64,000 nt of DNA from Antilocapra americana. Lineage: Eukaryota; Chordata; Mammalia; Artiodactyla; Antilocapridae. Shown in pieces: positions 1-11,329 of this stretch (positions are counted from its first letter, which is position 1; every line of letters starts with the position of its first letter). The stretch is from the NCBI GenBank assembly GCA_007570785.1, contig ML664159.1, positions 434,001-498,000 of the forward strand, written 5' to 3'. A model generated the notes under the pieces. That model ran no database searches, was not told the DNA's origin, and saw nothing but the letters and a program-made list of their open reading frames with translations. The translations under genes were made by a program, and so were the position numbers.

Positions 1-334
1 AAAGTAAGGCAGAGATGGTGCACAGAGACTGGAAGTAGTCAGAGACCCCATTTGGCCACTGCAAAAACATGAAGATGGTCACTGACAAGACGCTCAGGAG
101 ATCATCCCCAGACCAGGAAGCCACAAGCATGGACACAACGGTTCTGTTCCGCATTTTCAACAGAGAAACTAGTGAATAAATGCTGCCTGCCAGGGCTGCC
201 AGAGTCATTAGGCATGTCAGGCAAAAAAGATAGATATTCACGGTTCCAGGCGGATTTAAAGGGTCTGTCGAATTATGGTTTCCTTTCCACAGGTTAGAGT
301 CATTTGTTGATAAGTTACTGAGAAACACAGACAT
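1..334 (-). CDS. GPR149: GPR149 (orphan class A GPCR), N-terminal part of first coding exon; continues beyond left edge
   Basis: Reading the minus strand from the ATG at 334-332 gives 111 uninterrupted codons that run off position 1. I recognise the product as the N-terminus of probable G-protein coupled receptor 149, a plasma-membrane orphan receptor of about 730 residues reported in brain and oocyte. Residues 1-31 are extracellular, starting [12 protein letters not shown], with N-glycosylation sequons at N7, N11 and N21. Residues 32-59 are hydrophobic and form TM1. Residues 60-65 (KMRNRT) form a short basic intracellular loop. Residues 66-92 form TM2, with acidic D77-D78 near the conserved TM2 aspartate. 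C105 is placed as the extracellular cysteine at the start of TM3. The start is chosen because the family begins there and because -3 is A. No signal peptide is needed. No stop or frameshift is seen, so the exon looks functional. Remaining TM segments and the long C-tail are outside the window. Identification is from memory of the family. Confidence 0.93.
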   Translation of the reverse strand, partial: MSVFLSNLSTNDSNLWKGNHNSTDPLNPPGTVNIYLFCLTCLMTLAALAGSIYSLVSLLKMRNRTVVSMLVASWSGDDLLSVLSVTIFMFLQWPNGVSDYFQSLCTISALL

Positions 335-1060
335 TATCCTCGGTCAATATTCAAGTTCTTTTTCAATAGGTCTGTAAATAGCCTCACGATTAATAAGCAT
401 GGCTGTTAGTTGTAAATCAGATCTCATTTTCTCCTACCAAGTTTCCCTCAAGATGTTCCACGGTCATTCCTGCAGAAATCAGTCAGACAAGTCTCTGTTA
501 GACCTGACTCAACTCATATTTGAAAAACGGGTTCCACTTAAAGCAGCAATAAGAAACTTTTCAACATTTCAATTAAAAAAAAAAGGCCAAAAACTCCCTC
601 CTGAAACCATCAAGTTTCAGGCATGAAAGCAAAAGCTCCTCAAGTAGACTGGAAAACAATGATGTCTGGGTCCTTTTGGGTCCTTCTTGTGGAGCAAAGC
701 AGCTTTGGCTTGAGGTAATCAAACTCTATTCACTTTTTAACAGCAGTAAAATTATGCATTTGGTTCCAGAGCTGGATTCAAAGGCAGAGAGATTATCGGG
801 TAGTTTTCAGCTTGGCCGGTTCAGAGACTGGGAGACAGAGAGAAAATGAGAGAGAGAGAGAGTCACTGAGCACAGCTCCCCATCCGAACTGCTGTGTTCT
901 TCAATCAGCCTGTGATCCTCAGAGCTGCAGGAAGGAGGAGTCAGTCAGCTCTAAGCATGAGAGAAGCAGGAACAAAAGGGAGGGGAGTCTGTGTGTGAGC
1001 GAAATGATGTGCATCTTCTCAGCCTGCCTTATTTGAAGCAAGAGACAATGTCTTAGCTAA
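335..1060 (-). promoter_or_regulatory. 5' flank / probable 5' UTR and promoter region of GPR149
   Basis: This lies immediately upstream of the GPR149 ATG on the minus strand, and I see no recognisable transposon in it. It is CpG-poor, has no clear TATAAA box in the minus orientation, and carries a short GA-rich tract around 838-875. A CArG-like AT core (CCTTATTTGA, plus-strand reading) lies near 1027-1036. The transcription start cannot be placed from sequence alone. Plus-strand ORFs here have no recognisable content. Calling it promoter/5' UTR is an inference from position. Confidence 0.4.
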
Positions 1061-2349
1061 GCCTCCCTTTTTGGTTTTGACATATAGAACTAACCCAAAT
1101 ACTTGCTCAGGCTTGATGTGAATGAATAATAGCATCTTGTTTTCATTTCAGAGGTCCAAGCTACTGTGCTAAGGGGCTGCTTTTATTCTTATCTAGACCT
1201 CTGTGATCTATAATCTACTGGAGAAAGAATATCATATCAATGCTATTTTAAAGAAAGTAGGAGGTATCAGCTTTGTTTTTAAAATATCTATTGTACCTAA
1301 TAATAAGAATGTCATTATAATCCTCACTACGCTAAACAAGATTTTGGAGACTCTTTGGGTGGAGCCATTCTAACTTTAGGCATGTAACTATTTTATGCCA
1401 ATGTCATAAAGTAAGCAAGCTGCTATTTGAATAAATAACAATTTCTAGTTGTTAAAGTTAGATAATAGTATATAGGGCATAAAAGAGAGGTTACCTCACA
1501 AAACCATTTTTAACCAGAGTATTTGGGGTGTTTTGTACAGTAATTGAATTTCTGAACTCATTTTAAGAATCATCAGTTTTGAAAGATGTGGGGCTGAACA
1601 AAGAAGTAACAGTAGTAGCTCTGGTCCAGTATTTCCCAGGATGCTCTAGGGTAGTATTCCTTCATAGCTCAGCCTTGTGACGTGAAGGCTGCCTTTTCAC
1701 ACTCAGTGCCGGAGTCTGAAGCAAAGTGGGGAAAGGGAAAGGGCGAGGTTCCTATGGTAATGACCTAAGTACATGGATGTGGTAATAGAACTCTGTTCAT
1801 TCCTTTCATATTAAAGATAAGTGAAGCTACATGTTGAACCTGACTTTGTGCAAGCGAAAAGTGACTGTATTAGTCATTGCCGGCCATGCCCTTCAACAGA
1901 CACAGTGGACCCCTCACTAATCTTGACATACTGTTCAATTTCTCTTTCACTCAACAAATGGAAACAAAACCACCAGTGACAGCTAGCTCAGCCCTCTGGC
2001 TCTTCCTGCTGAAAGCAATGGACCTTGCCGAGTAGTGTGAGTAAGAAGGTTCTGGGTTAATTTTCCATATGGTGTTTAACCTTGGCTTTGTAGTTGGGTT
2101 GAATAATATGTATCACATTGCTAAAATGCCATGAGTAGGAATAAATAATAACTGTCACAATAACATTCAAGGCCTGCAGACATTCCCCCTGTCATTACCA
2201 TCATTTCTGGGTTTTCTATTAAATGTAATTTTGGAAAAGGGATAGGATACCTAAACATCACGTTGACCTGGTCTCTACCATATGATAGAAGGGCAAGAGT
2301 GTTGCTGCATTTCCAAAGGTTAGTGGTGGAATTTTCAGCCAGTAGGGAG
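1061..2349. other. Non-coding, no recognisable repeat
   Basis: AT-rich sequence upstream of GPR149 with no long ORF and no transposon signature that I recognise. Distal regulatory elements of GPR149 could lie here, but nothing in the sequence shows one. Confidence 0.4.
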
Positions 2350-2505
2350 CTAGGAGAGAAATCTAGATTTCATTCCAGACTGTGCTATTGCTGGTTGTAT
2401 AACCTTGGATAAACATTCTTATACTTTCTCTGATGTCTATTTCCACATCTGTAAAATACAGGGCTTGACTGGATCATTTTTAGGCCCTTTCAAGCTCTGA
2501 ATTTC
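2350..2505 (+). mobile_element. MIR SINE fragment
   Basis: Follows the MIR core in order: a degenerate 'cattccagactgtgctattgctggttgtataaccttgg' stage, then 'tccacatctgtaaaataca', the diagnostic 'cctcatctgtaaaatg' stage. Both ends are indistinct, as expected of an ancient element. Confidence 0.7.
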
Positions 2506-2519
2506 GATGATATGGTTTT

Positions 2520-2830
2520 TAAATAGTTCAGGTTAACTTTGTCTTGATTTTTGCTTCTGCCTACTTCACAGTTATCAATATTGAACTGATGCATGGGTTC
2601 TTCATGCTTTCTCTTTCCCTGTTATGATGGCAAGGAGGCCCTTGCCAACATGAACAATGTATCAGATTCAAGCAGTCTGCAATGTCAGGCCAACTGAAGG
2701 ATCATAGCTGCCCTGGATAGCTGTGAGAACCTATAGTAAGCTTTGTATGAGTAAGAAGTAAAATTAAGTCACTATGTTTTAGGAGGGCTGTTATTGGATG
2801 GTAACCTAGCTCATCCTAATGCTAGTACAT
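2520..2830 (+). mobile_element. Possible MaLR/MLT1-type LTR remnant
   Basis: The 3' part (about 2690-2825) resembles the end of MLT1-like LTRs: a 'ctgtgagaac' stage, an 'aagtcactatgttttagg' stage and a final 'ggtaacctagctcatcctaat'. The upstream half is weaker. Family call is tentative. Confidence 0.4.
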
Positions 2831-3118
2831 GGTTGTCCCCACACACTTAGAAAGTGGAGACAATTTTTAAAATTGTAGCCTGGCTTCGCATTCTTAATCA
2901 TAGCACATACAAACATTTTCTAATTGCCCACTTTTAGCACCCCATGATTGGGAACACTTCCAATGACTGTTAACAATTACAAAGTTTTGTTTGTTTTTCT
3001 TTCTCAGAAAGAATGTTTGTTATATCTCATTTTTCAAAGTTTTAATTTATAAACAACCTTTGACCAAGCTTTTTGTTTTATATATATATATATTTACATA
3101 CACATATATTGCAAGTAT

Positions 3119-3182
3119 ATTCAGTCGCTTAGTTGTGTCTGACTCTGTGACCCCGTGGACTGTAGCCTGCCAGGCTCCTGTA
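3119..3182 (-). mobile_element. Bov-tA/BovB 3'-end fragment
   Basis: About 60 bp with the typical antisense words 'cagtcgcttagttgtgtctgac' and 'gtagcctgccaggctcctg'. It sits between two AT-rich stretches, and the tRNA-like head is missing. Confidence 0.75.
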
Positions 3183-3195
3183 TTTTATATATATG

Positions 3196-3199
<4 letters not shown>

Positions 3200-3229
<30 letters not shown>
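3200..3229 (+). repeat. (AT)n microsatellite
   Basis: Uninterrupted AT dinucleotide tract right after the SINE fragment, preceded by a looser TATATATGTATGT run. Confidence 0.9.
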
Positions 3230-3231
<2 letters not shown>

Positions 3232-3893
3232 ATGAGTTTCTTGAAAATTGTAATCCTTCTGCTTACCTTAATCTCTATCTTTCTGCAATATCCTTCTACA
3301 CTTAAAAAAAATCACTCTAAATGCCTTTCAGCTAACTAGGATAACATTTAGGAGGCTGAGGAGAAAGATTTCTCAGTTCTTGTGAGTGAGCCTTGTTCCT
3401 CTGTCTCACTTATGGTAAAGCTTATATCTCAATTATTCAAAATCCTGTCTTCAAATTACTTAATAATGCAAATTTATATTGATTTAAATTAAAATTATGA
3501 TTATGCCAGAATAGCTTAGGTGAAGATGCATTTATTATTCCAGTGCTATTTTAGTTACTTTAAAAATGTAGCATTACATACTATAAAACAACCTAGAGAG
3601 AATTGCATGGAAAACATTTCATTATGCTTTTAGTTTATGAAGTCTTATATATGTTAATGTAGAACATTTATAGAGAGAAATAGATTTATTGTTAATGCTT
3701 GCTGTTTTTACTCTACCAATGCTCTTGACCATGGTAGTTCTGAAGGTCCACCTTGCCATATAATAAAGATAATATCTGGAGGAGAATTTTAATATAGAGC
3801 TCTGTGAAGCACTGAGTGGATTGACAATGACAGAATTTATCCAATGGAATAAAAACGTAAATAATATATAGTTATTCTAAACATAATTATATG

Positions 3894-4112
3894 AGCTTCC
3901 CAGGTGGCACAGTTGGTAAAGAATCTGCCTGCCAATGAAGGAGATACAAGAGATGTGGGTTTGATCCCTGGATCAGGAAGATCTCCTGGAGGAGAAAATG
4001 GCAACTCACTCTAATATCCTTGCCTGGAAAATTCCATCGACAGAGAAGCCTGGTGGGCTACAGTCCATAGGTTCACAAGGAGTAGGATACACCTGAGTGC
4101 ACACACAGACAT
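3894..4112 (+). mobile_element. Bov-tA SINE
   Basis: tRNA-like head 'gagcttcccaggtggcacag' followed by 'aaagaatctgcctgccaatg', then the BovA unit ending near 'gagtgcacacacagac'. Complete but diverged. Confidence 0.85.
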
Positions 4113-4139
4113 TCCAAAGGTAACTATGCAGTGTAAACT

Positions 4140-4255
4140 ATCATTCGTTCATTCATTCAACATCTGTTTGGGTGCCTAAAGTTCAGACAATGTACATTAG
4201 TGGTAAACAGAACATTAGAGTTCCTGCGTTTAAGAACCTTATAGTCCAGTCATTT
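4140..4255. mobile_element. Old interspersed repeat, family uncertain (L2/MIR-associated motif)
   Basis: Begins 'ttcattcattcaacatctg' and continues with a degenerate 'acaatgtacattagtggtaaacagaacattagagttcctgcgtttaagaacc' stage, a motif common in old mammalian repeats. I cannot name the family. Confidence 0.35.
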
Positions 4256-4442
4256 TTCAAATTATCTTCTTCCTCAAATTCCTCTCAAAAACTTCTCATC
4301 CCCAGGGATTCCATACAGTAAATATTTAATGCTTAGGATGAGAATGTCCTTATGCACAACAAATTGACCAAGTCTTAAATTAGTAATGAGGTGATGCAGA
4401 AGGAGCCCTGAATCTTATTTTCCCTAGGTCCATTTGGGCTGT

Positions 4443-4652
4443 GCATGCCTGCTCAGTTGTGTCTGACTTTTTGTGACCCCATGGACTATAGCCTGCCAGG
4501 CTCCTCTGTCCAAGGGATTCTCCAGGCAGGAATATCAGAGCAAGTTGTCATTTCCTTCTCCAAGGGATCTTCCCAACCCAGGTTGGAAACCCACACCTCT
4601 TGCATCTCCTGCATTGGCAGGCAGATTCTTTACCAGCTGAGCCACCAGGTCT
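4443..4652 (-). mobile_element. Bov-tA SINE
   Basis: Antisense Bov-tA: 'gctcagttgtgtctgac' at the left and the reversed tRNA head 'tctttaccagctgagccacc' at the right. ORFs over it are repeat translation. Confidence 0.9.
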
Positions 4653-4707
4653 ACAAGGTTTCAAAGAAATTATTTCACAATCTCAGTATCTTGAGGATAG
4701 AATTCTT

Positions 4708-4895
4708 TACCCTCTCAGCCAGTAAAGAATCTGCCTGCAATGCAGGAGACCTGGGTTCGATCCCTGGTTGGGAATATCCCCTGGAGTAAGAAATAGCAAC
4801 CCACTCCAGTATTCTTTCCTGGGGAATTCCATGGACAGAGGAGCCTGGCAGGCTACAGTCCATGAGGTCTCAAAGAGTTGAATACAACTGAGCAA
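4708..4895 (+). mobile_element. Bov-tA SINE, head slightly truncated
   Basis: Sense Bov-tA starting at 'cagccagtaaagaatctgcc' and ending 'gagcaactaatacc'. It forms an inverted pair with the antisense copy about 55 bp upstream, so the two could fold on each other in a transcript. Confidence 0.9.
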
Positions 4896-5174
4896 CTAAT
4901 ACCCCAAGGACAGAATAATACACTCAGCTAAGTATTAAAACTGTAAGTGACATACAAAGCATTTGCGATATTATTGTTTAGTTTCTTTTCACTACAGATC
5001 TGGCAAACACTCTTAAGTAACTATGAGACTAGTTCTTAGTTCTGGTCTGGTCCAGATTTCTCTTCATCCTGCATGGCTTGTGTTATGCTGGATCCTTAAT
5101 TTTTCTGTGATGCCGCCTCACCCATGCCTCCTCCACATCGTTCCTAACTCACACCAGTGTGTGCTGGTATCTGT

Positions 5175-5375
5175 TTGTTGTTTAGTTGCTCAGTTGTGTC
5201 TGACTCTTTTGCTTCCCCATAGTCTGTAGCCCGCCAGCCTCCTATGTCCATGGGATTTCCCAGGCAAGAATACTCGAGTGGGTTTGATCTTCCCAACCCA
5301 GGGATCGAACCCATGTCTCTTATGTCTCCTGCATTGGCAGGTATATTCTTTACCACTGAGCCACAAGGGAAGCCT
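5175..5375 (-). mobile_element. Bov-tA SINE
   Basis: Antisense copy ending in the reversed head 'ctttaccactgagccacaag', with a TTGTTGTTTAG-type 3' end at the left. Confidence 0.9.
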
Positions 5376-5752
5376 TTTAAATAAGGCCTTTCTTAGTATT
5401 TCAAAAACTTCTCAGTCTCTACATCTATTAAGGCTCAAGATTCATTTTAAGTACCAAAACTTTATCAACCATGTTCTCAGAGATGATTGTTTTTTTCTGA
5501 TTCTTTACAAAATGAATGCTACTCATTGTCCTAGGAGTGGCTTCTTTCTCATTGCTATGGTTTTGCTTTCTAATATGAGCACTCTGTCCTGTAGGAGTTT
5601 CATTGTTTTTCCTTGAGGTGATATCTGGGGCATAATAATGGGAAATATGTTTTATCTCATGTCTTGTGAGAGGAAGAGTATTTTCTTTCTTGAGGTCCCA
5701 GTTTTCTTCACTAAGCAAAAACAATGACTATGAAAGGTTTCTCGGTTCATTT

Positions 5753-5943
5753 TAGGGGCTGGCAAGCTATGATTTGTTTTTATAAGTGAAGTTTTACTGG
5801 AACATAGCCACACCCATTTGTTTAAGTCCTTTTCTGGTTGTTTTCAAGGTACAATAACAGTTGAACTCTAAGTAGTTGTGACAGAGACTGTGCCAAAAAT
5901 ATTTACTATATAGCACTTCACAGAAAAAAATTTGTTGATCCTT
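5753..5943 (-). mobile_element. hAT-Charlie-like non-autonomous DNA transposon (MER type)
   Basis: The reverse complement follows a well-known mammalian hAT repeat: 'gatcaacaaatttt', 'tagtaaatattttt', 'gtctctgtcacaactac', 'aaacaaatgggtgtggctat', ending 'tagcttgccagcccct'. The ends are imperfect inverted repeats. I am unsure of the exact family name. Confidence 0.6.
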
Positions 5944-6174
5944 GGCTTATCTAAAACAGGAAAAATTCAGTGCAAAGTAACTCCAATTAATAGAATGACT
6001 GGGTCATTTGTGAGATTTAGACAAATCCACATCACATGTATTCTAACATATGTAACAATGGTATAATATATATGCTATATTATATAATAAATTATATGTA
6101 TTTGTACATAACTATATAATTAATATCAATAATAACAACAGCGATGGCTAATACATTTTTAGTTCATATAATGT

Positions 6175-6352
6175 GCTGGACATTCTTTTAAGTTATCTAT
6201 ACATATTAACTAATTTACTTTCACAATACTAGGATGTTGATAACAGTTTTAGACCCCTTTCTCTAAACAAAGGAACTGAAGCACAGAGAGTAAATAACCC
6301 ACCTAAAATTATACTGCCTGTAAATGGATTTGATCTAGGTTATTCAGAGACA
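6175..6352 (-). mobile_element. MIR SINE fragment
   Basis: Antisense MIR: 'gtgctggacattcttttaag', 'tatacatattaactaattt', 'aaggaactgaagcacagag' and 'aaataacccacctaaa' match the reversed MIR core in order. Confidence 0.75.
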
Positions 6353-6944
6353 TAAACCTGGCTTACAGAGACAAAGTTGTATGTGGTTTATTTTTCTGCC
6401 CTATTCTTTAGATTTCTTGCCTTTGCAAGCACCCTGTGAGCTTTAATAAATCAGAGGGATTGCTGGGGAAGACAACTTCCTGAGGCAATACAGATTTCTG
6501 AGGTCCTAACTCAGTAATAGAATGATACAGATGGCCTCCTGTTCTTCCTTTTCATTTAGTATCACTGAGCTCCAAGGGTTTTAAACAAATTATCTCAGTA
6601 GCTTTTAGTTAAGGAGAAGTAAAGTTTTATCCAAACTCTGTAGCTGAGAAGTCAGAGCATACAAGCAAAATCACTTGTCGAAGATGATGCTGTAATTCAG
6701 TGCCTGAGGTGGAAATTAAATGTACTTTCTTCCTTTTCTCATTTGTCTGTACACCCAGGGGCAGCAGTGTCTCTGGGCTATGTAGTGAGAAATATCCCAG
6801 GGTTTGGGGTGTATTTGAAATGAAAAGGTTATGTATTTATGAAGCATTTTTAAAATTCTGCATGAAAGAGAGACACAGTAAAGGCTTAGAAATCGTAGTC
6901 CTGCAGAGGTGAAAAGTGATATTGATCCTCTGATCACAGTGGTG

Positions 6945-7110
6945 GAGAAGCTGGGCTCAACAACCGGAATGATTTCTAACTCATATCAGGCTTGCTTTGA
7001 ACTCTTAAAACAAGCCACTTAATCTCACCTATGGCTCAGTTACTCTATCTTCATAGACAGGAAAATGATACCTATCCAGCAGAATTTTAAAAGCTCAGAA
7101 GAAAAGCATC
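6945..7110 (+). mobile_element. MIR SINE fragment, diverged
   Basis: Sense MIR-like order: 'caagccacttaatctcacct', 'tggctcagttactctatctt', 'aggaaaatgatacctatc'. Weak but in register. Confidence 0.5.
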
Positions 7111-7739
7111 ATAAAAGTTTAGAATATATGATGATGAGTTTCCAGTGTACTTCTTTCTGTAACTGGCAGTTTTCTTCCCAGTGAAACGCTACGCCAGCAC
7201 CAGCTCTGGGTTCTCTAGTAGACGACAATAAAGGAAAAGCTGTTGTGATGCAGCATTTATCTTTTCTATTCCATTCTATTTCCATATCTGATGTATATCA
7301 CAACCATAAAAGTCACTGAACACATCATGTCATTTCTCATTTGATGATCAAGTTAATGAAATGTGCAATGGAGAGAGGATAGAGAAAAAGGAGAAATGAT
7401 CGGGAGAGGAGGACAGAGAGAGAGAGAATTAGGATAAATGAATGGCTAGTAGATTGAAAGTATCTGGACTAATACATTGGGGTACTGCTGGTGATAGGCA
7501 TTGGAGTTGGAAGGAATATTGCTGACCTAGCAAGGTCAGGATAGGGGATAAAGAGAAAATGATAGATACAGATTCTATATTTTAAAATTGACTTGTTCCA
7601 GAAAGGACTGGAGTTGAGAACCAGTAAGTCAGACATGAATATGGGTTAAATGTAACTGTAAAGATGTCAAAGGAAAAAAAATATACAAAACTACAAAAGA
7701 AAACCTTGCTCTCAATGTGCAGAAGTGATGCCTATGAGC

Positions 7740-8500
7740 AGTTTCATGTGTACACACAAATGGAATTGATACATAAATGGAATCACACATCTTGTTTTTT
7801 TTTATTGTTGTTGTTAAATGTATGAAATCATCTTGTGAATCACTTCATGTAAGCACTTATTTCCTATTATATGTTGTTGCTGTTGTTCAGTCTCCTGCGT
7901 CTTCACACTGGCAGGCAAATTCTTTACCACTGAGCCATGGGGGTCAGAGGAAGCTATTTTATGTTGGGCTACATTGGCTACATTGTTGTTGTTGTTTAGT
8001 AAGTAAGACCTGCTGCAAGGATACTGGAGAGGGTTGCCTTTTCCTTCTCCAGGGGATCTTCCCAACCCAGGGATCGAACTTGAATCTCCTGCATTGGCAG
8101 GCAGATTCTTTACCACTGAGCCACCAGGGAAGCCATTTGGCTGCATAGATGAACTAGAATTTATTTAGTTAATTCCTTATTAAAGAGCATGTAAGGATCT
8201 TTTCCCCTATTTTTTTTGCTCTAAAACAATAATGTTTAATGAACACCCTTGTGCACATGTCAAGGCACCTTTTTGCAAGTACATATACAAGGTAAATTCC
8301 TAAAGTTGAAATTGCTGGGTCAATTTTTTTTTTTTTTTTTAGTTTTGACATATTTAGCTATGTGCCTACCAAAAAGTTGTACCAACAATGGTAGTATAAA
8401 CTTAAATATATTAAGACTGCTTGTTTCTCCCACATTCTCAACAATACTGAACATTATGAAAATTTAAAAGTTTTTTGGTCAATCTGCTAGGTTAAAAAAA
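7740..8500 (-). mobile_element. Old L1 3' region, split by Bov-tA fragments
   Basis: Antisense old L1: 'tggaatcacacatcttg' at the left, then after the SINE 'aagtacatatacaaggtaaattcctaaagttgaaattgctgggtca', 'aaaaagttgtaccaac', 'tgtttctcccacattctcaacaatactg'. All are standard words of an L1M 3' region. Interrupted at about 7876-8136 and again by the younger L1 at 8504. Confidence 0.65.
7876..8136 (-). mobile_element. Bov-tA SINE sequence, rearranged (two pieces)
   Basis: 7876-7945 has a 3' end joined directly to a tRNA-head piece. 7984-8136 carries a second, more complete antisense unit ending 'accactgagccaccagggaagcc'. Either two insertions or one internally deleted copy plus another. Confidence 0.75.
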
Positions 8501-8503
8501 TTT

Positions 8504-9435
8504 GTTTTCCTTTTATTTATTTATTGTAACAAATTCAATAAGGACTTTTTACTTTAAAATATTGTGTTGGTTTTGCCATACATTGACATGAATCCACCAT
8601 CGGTGCCCACTTACAAAACTACAATGAAATATCACCTCACACTGGTCAGAATGGCCATCATCAAAAAGTCTACAAATGATAAATGCTGGAGAAGGTGTGG
8701 AGGGAAGGGAACGCTCTTGCATTGTTGGTGGGAATGTAAATTGATACAGCCATAATGAAAGATGGTATGGAGATTCCTTTAAAAACTAGGAATAAAACCA
8801 CCATATGACCCAGCAATCTCGCTCCTTGGCATATACCCTGAGGAAACCAAAACTGAAGAAGACACATGTTCATTGCAGCACTATATACAATCGCTAGAAC
8901 ACGGGAGCAACCTAGATGTCCATTCACAGATCAATGGATAAAGAAGTTGTACATATACACAATATGAATATTACTCAGCCATAAAAAGGAACACACTTGA
9001 CTCAGTTCTAATGAAGTGGATGAACTAGAGCCTATTATACAGAGTGAAGTAAGTCAGAAAGAGAAAGACAAATATTGTATACTAACACATATATACAGAA
9101 TCTAGAAAAATGGTACTGAGGAATTTATTTGCAGGGCAGCAGTGGAGAAACAGACAGAGAGGATAGACTTATGGACATGGAGAGAGGGGAGGAGAGGGTG
9201 AGATGTATGTTGAGAGTAACGTGGAAACTTACATTACCATATGTAAAATAGATAGCCAACAGGAATTTGCTGTATGGCTCAGCCAACTCAAACAGGGGGT
9301 CTGTATCAAGCTAGAGGGGTGGGGTGGGGAGAGAGATGGGAGGGAGGTTCAAAAGGCTGATTCATGTTGAGGTTTGACAGAAAATAAAATTCTGTAAAGC
9401 GATTATCCTTCAATTAAAAAATAAATAAATTAAAA
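8504..9435 (+). mobile_element. Ruminant L1 3' end with inverted 5' segment
   Basis: 8504-8608 reads as the L1 3' end in antisense ('attgtgttggttttgccatacattgacatgaatcc'). From about 8609 the sequence switches to sense L1 ('aaactacaatgaaatatcacctcac') and runs to the A-rich tail near 9411-9435. The switch is the twin-priming type of inversion, or two abutting insertions. No intact ORF2. Confidence 0.8.
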
Positions 9436-9591
9436 AAATATTGATTTATAAGTGTCTGTTGGTATTAAGGAAATAGCATATGTTCAGATATTTGTTATTG
9501 TCAATACTATTATAATTTTGTTGATTAATATTTTAGGAAATTATTTTATTCAGACTATTGCAATTGGGAAAGCATTCATTAATGAGAAACT

Positions 9592-9818
9592 ACTCAAAGA
9601 AAGGGCTTCCCTGGTGACTCAGATGGTAAGGAATCCACTGCAATGCAGGAGACCTGGGTTTGATTCCTGGGTTGAGAAGGTCCTCTGAAGGAGGTCATAT
9701 CAACCCACTTCAGTATTTTGCCTGGAGAATCCCCACAGACAGAGGAGACTGGTGAGCTATAGTCTATGAGGTTGCAAAGAGTTGGACATGACTGAGTGAC
9801 CAAGCACACTCAAAGAAA
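9592..9818 (+). mobile_element. Bov-tA SINE with target-site duplication
   Basis: SINE body at about 9603-9807 from 'gggcttccctggtgactcag' to 'gagtgaccaagcac'. It is flanked by the exact 11-bp repeat ACTCAAAGAAA (9592-9602 and 9808-9818). Confidence 0.92.
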
Positions 9819-10494
9819 AGGAAGAGGCCTTGTTTGTACAGAGGGAAGTAAACAAAGGAATTATTGATAAGGATGGAGGTGGGTTTTATCTTGGGAAATG
9901 CCAGAATATGGTGGGTCATTGGATTTAGCCATTTCCCAGGGAATAAAGAGTGGAAATCTCTCAACCATTACTGCTTTCTGGGAGCAAAGGGTTGGGCTAA
10001 TATTCAAAATTGTCATTCTTTCCTTTTGTTCAAAATAAATTTTGTTGCTGAACAATTTAGAGGTAATCAAATACTTGGTGAGTTGGAAGAAGCAGGGTCT
10101 AAGAAATAGTCTCTCAAGAGTACTTGTTAATCTTATTATGGTTTGTTTTTAAAAGGAGTTTTTACTTTTTAGGCAAATTGATGGACATTTTCCTTTGTAT
10201 CCCACAAAATATTTCACATCAAAAGTATAAAATAAGTTACGTCATTTTTTATACTTCTATGGAATCACATATTATATTTGAAATTTTTCTGCTAAATGTA
10301 TTTTGGTACAAGGATTTTGCTTGATTTTTATTTCCTAAGTCATTATCTAGTTGCTTCAACATAATTTTATATAGTCTATATTTTCTCAACTGATTTGATA
10401 TGACACCTTTAAGGTATGATCATTTCCCCTATAAACTGTGTCTATTTTTGATACAAATTATTTTCTGTTGATTCTTTTCTAATGAAATAATATA

Positions 10495-10985
10495 TATACT
10501 ATAAATTTTGTTAGAATATAATATGCATACAGAAAAGTGTGCAAGTGATAAATACATAAATTAAACTTTCACAAAGTGAGCTCTCTGTTATAGCACCTAA
10601 ATGAAAAAACACATGACCAGAATGTTAGAAGCCCCGGTGTGTCTCTTCTAGTCATCACTTACCACCTCCACAACAGTGGAGTAATTGACCAAGGATAACT
10701 AGTGTCCTGACTTCTAATCTGTAGTCAGATACTAGTTTTACTTGGAAAGAAAGTATGTGCTCATTTGAATCTAGCTTCCTTTGGTCAGCATCATGTTTTG
10801 ATATTCTTCCATGTTTTTTAATACAGTGGTGCTTTTCTTTTTTTGATATGTCATACTTCAAATTTATGAACAGCCTACAATTTATGTATCAGTTCCATTA
10901 TAGATGAACATTTGTGTCATCAATTTGGGGTGATTACAAACAAATGCTTGTAGACGTTATCGCTGCAAGCTTGTAAGTTAATTTG
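10495..10985 (-). mobile_element. Old L1 3' region (L1M type)
   Basis: Antisense words in order: 'atgcatacagaaaagtgtgcaagtgataa', 'aactttcacaaagtgag', 'gaagccccggtgtgtctcttctagtcatcac', 'atattcttccatgttttttaa', 'agttccattatagatgaacatttg'. No coding capacity. Confidence 0.65.
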
Positions 10986-11329
10986 CTGCAGTTTCATAGC
11001 AGAATACAGGGGATGGCTGGTTTAGAAATATAGGACTTTATTATTTGCAACAGCAGAAATCAGTATTTTCTTGTGCCAGTTTCCCAAGCCCAAATTCCCA
11101 CAGGGTTACATTCAGAGGACTCAGAGACACCTGCATACACAATGGAGGTTGTGTTATAGGAGAGAAACCCCAAACTAATTTAGGAACACAAATGGTGTAT
11201 CATGAGGAGTATGCCAGTCCTTCTCTCTGGAGAGAGACACTATCCCTTACTCCCAAGGCTGTAGCCAAATGTGTCTTTTACTTTGGATACAAGCATCTCT
11301 AAAAAGAGAATACAGAAGCACAGTCAACA

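Noticed and set aside
812..1036. 74-codon ORF in the GPR149 flank
   Set aside because: Low-complexity Arg/Glu/Ser composition from a GA-rich tract, on the opposite strand to the gene.
4445..4895. tRNA genes within Bov-tA heads
   Set aside because: The tRNA-like heads here and in the other Bov-tA and CHR copies are SINE promoters (A/B box remnants) followed by BovA sequence, not folded tRNA genes.
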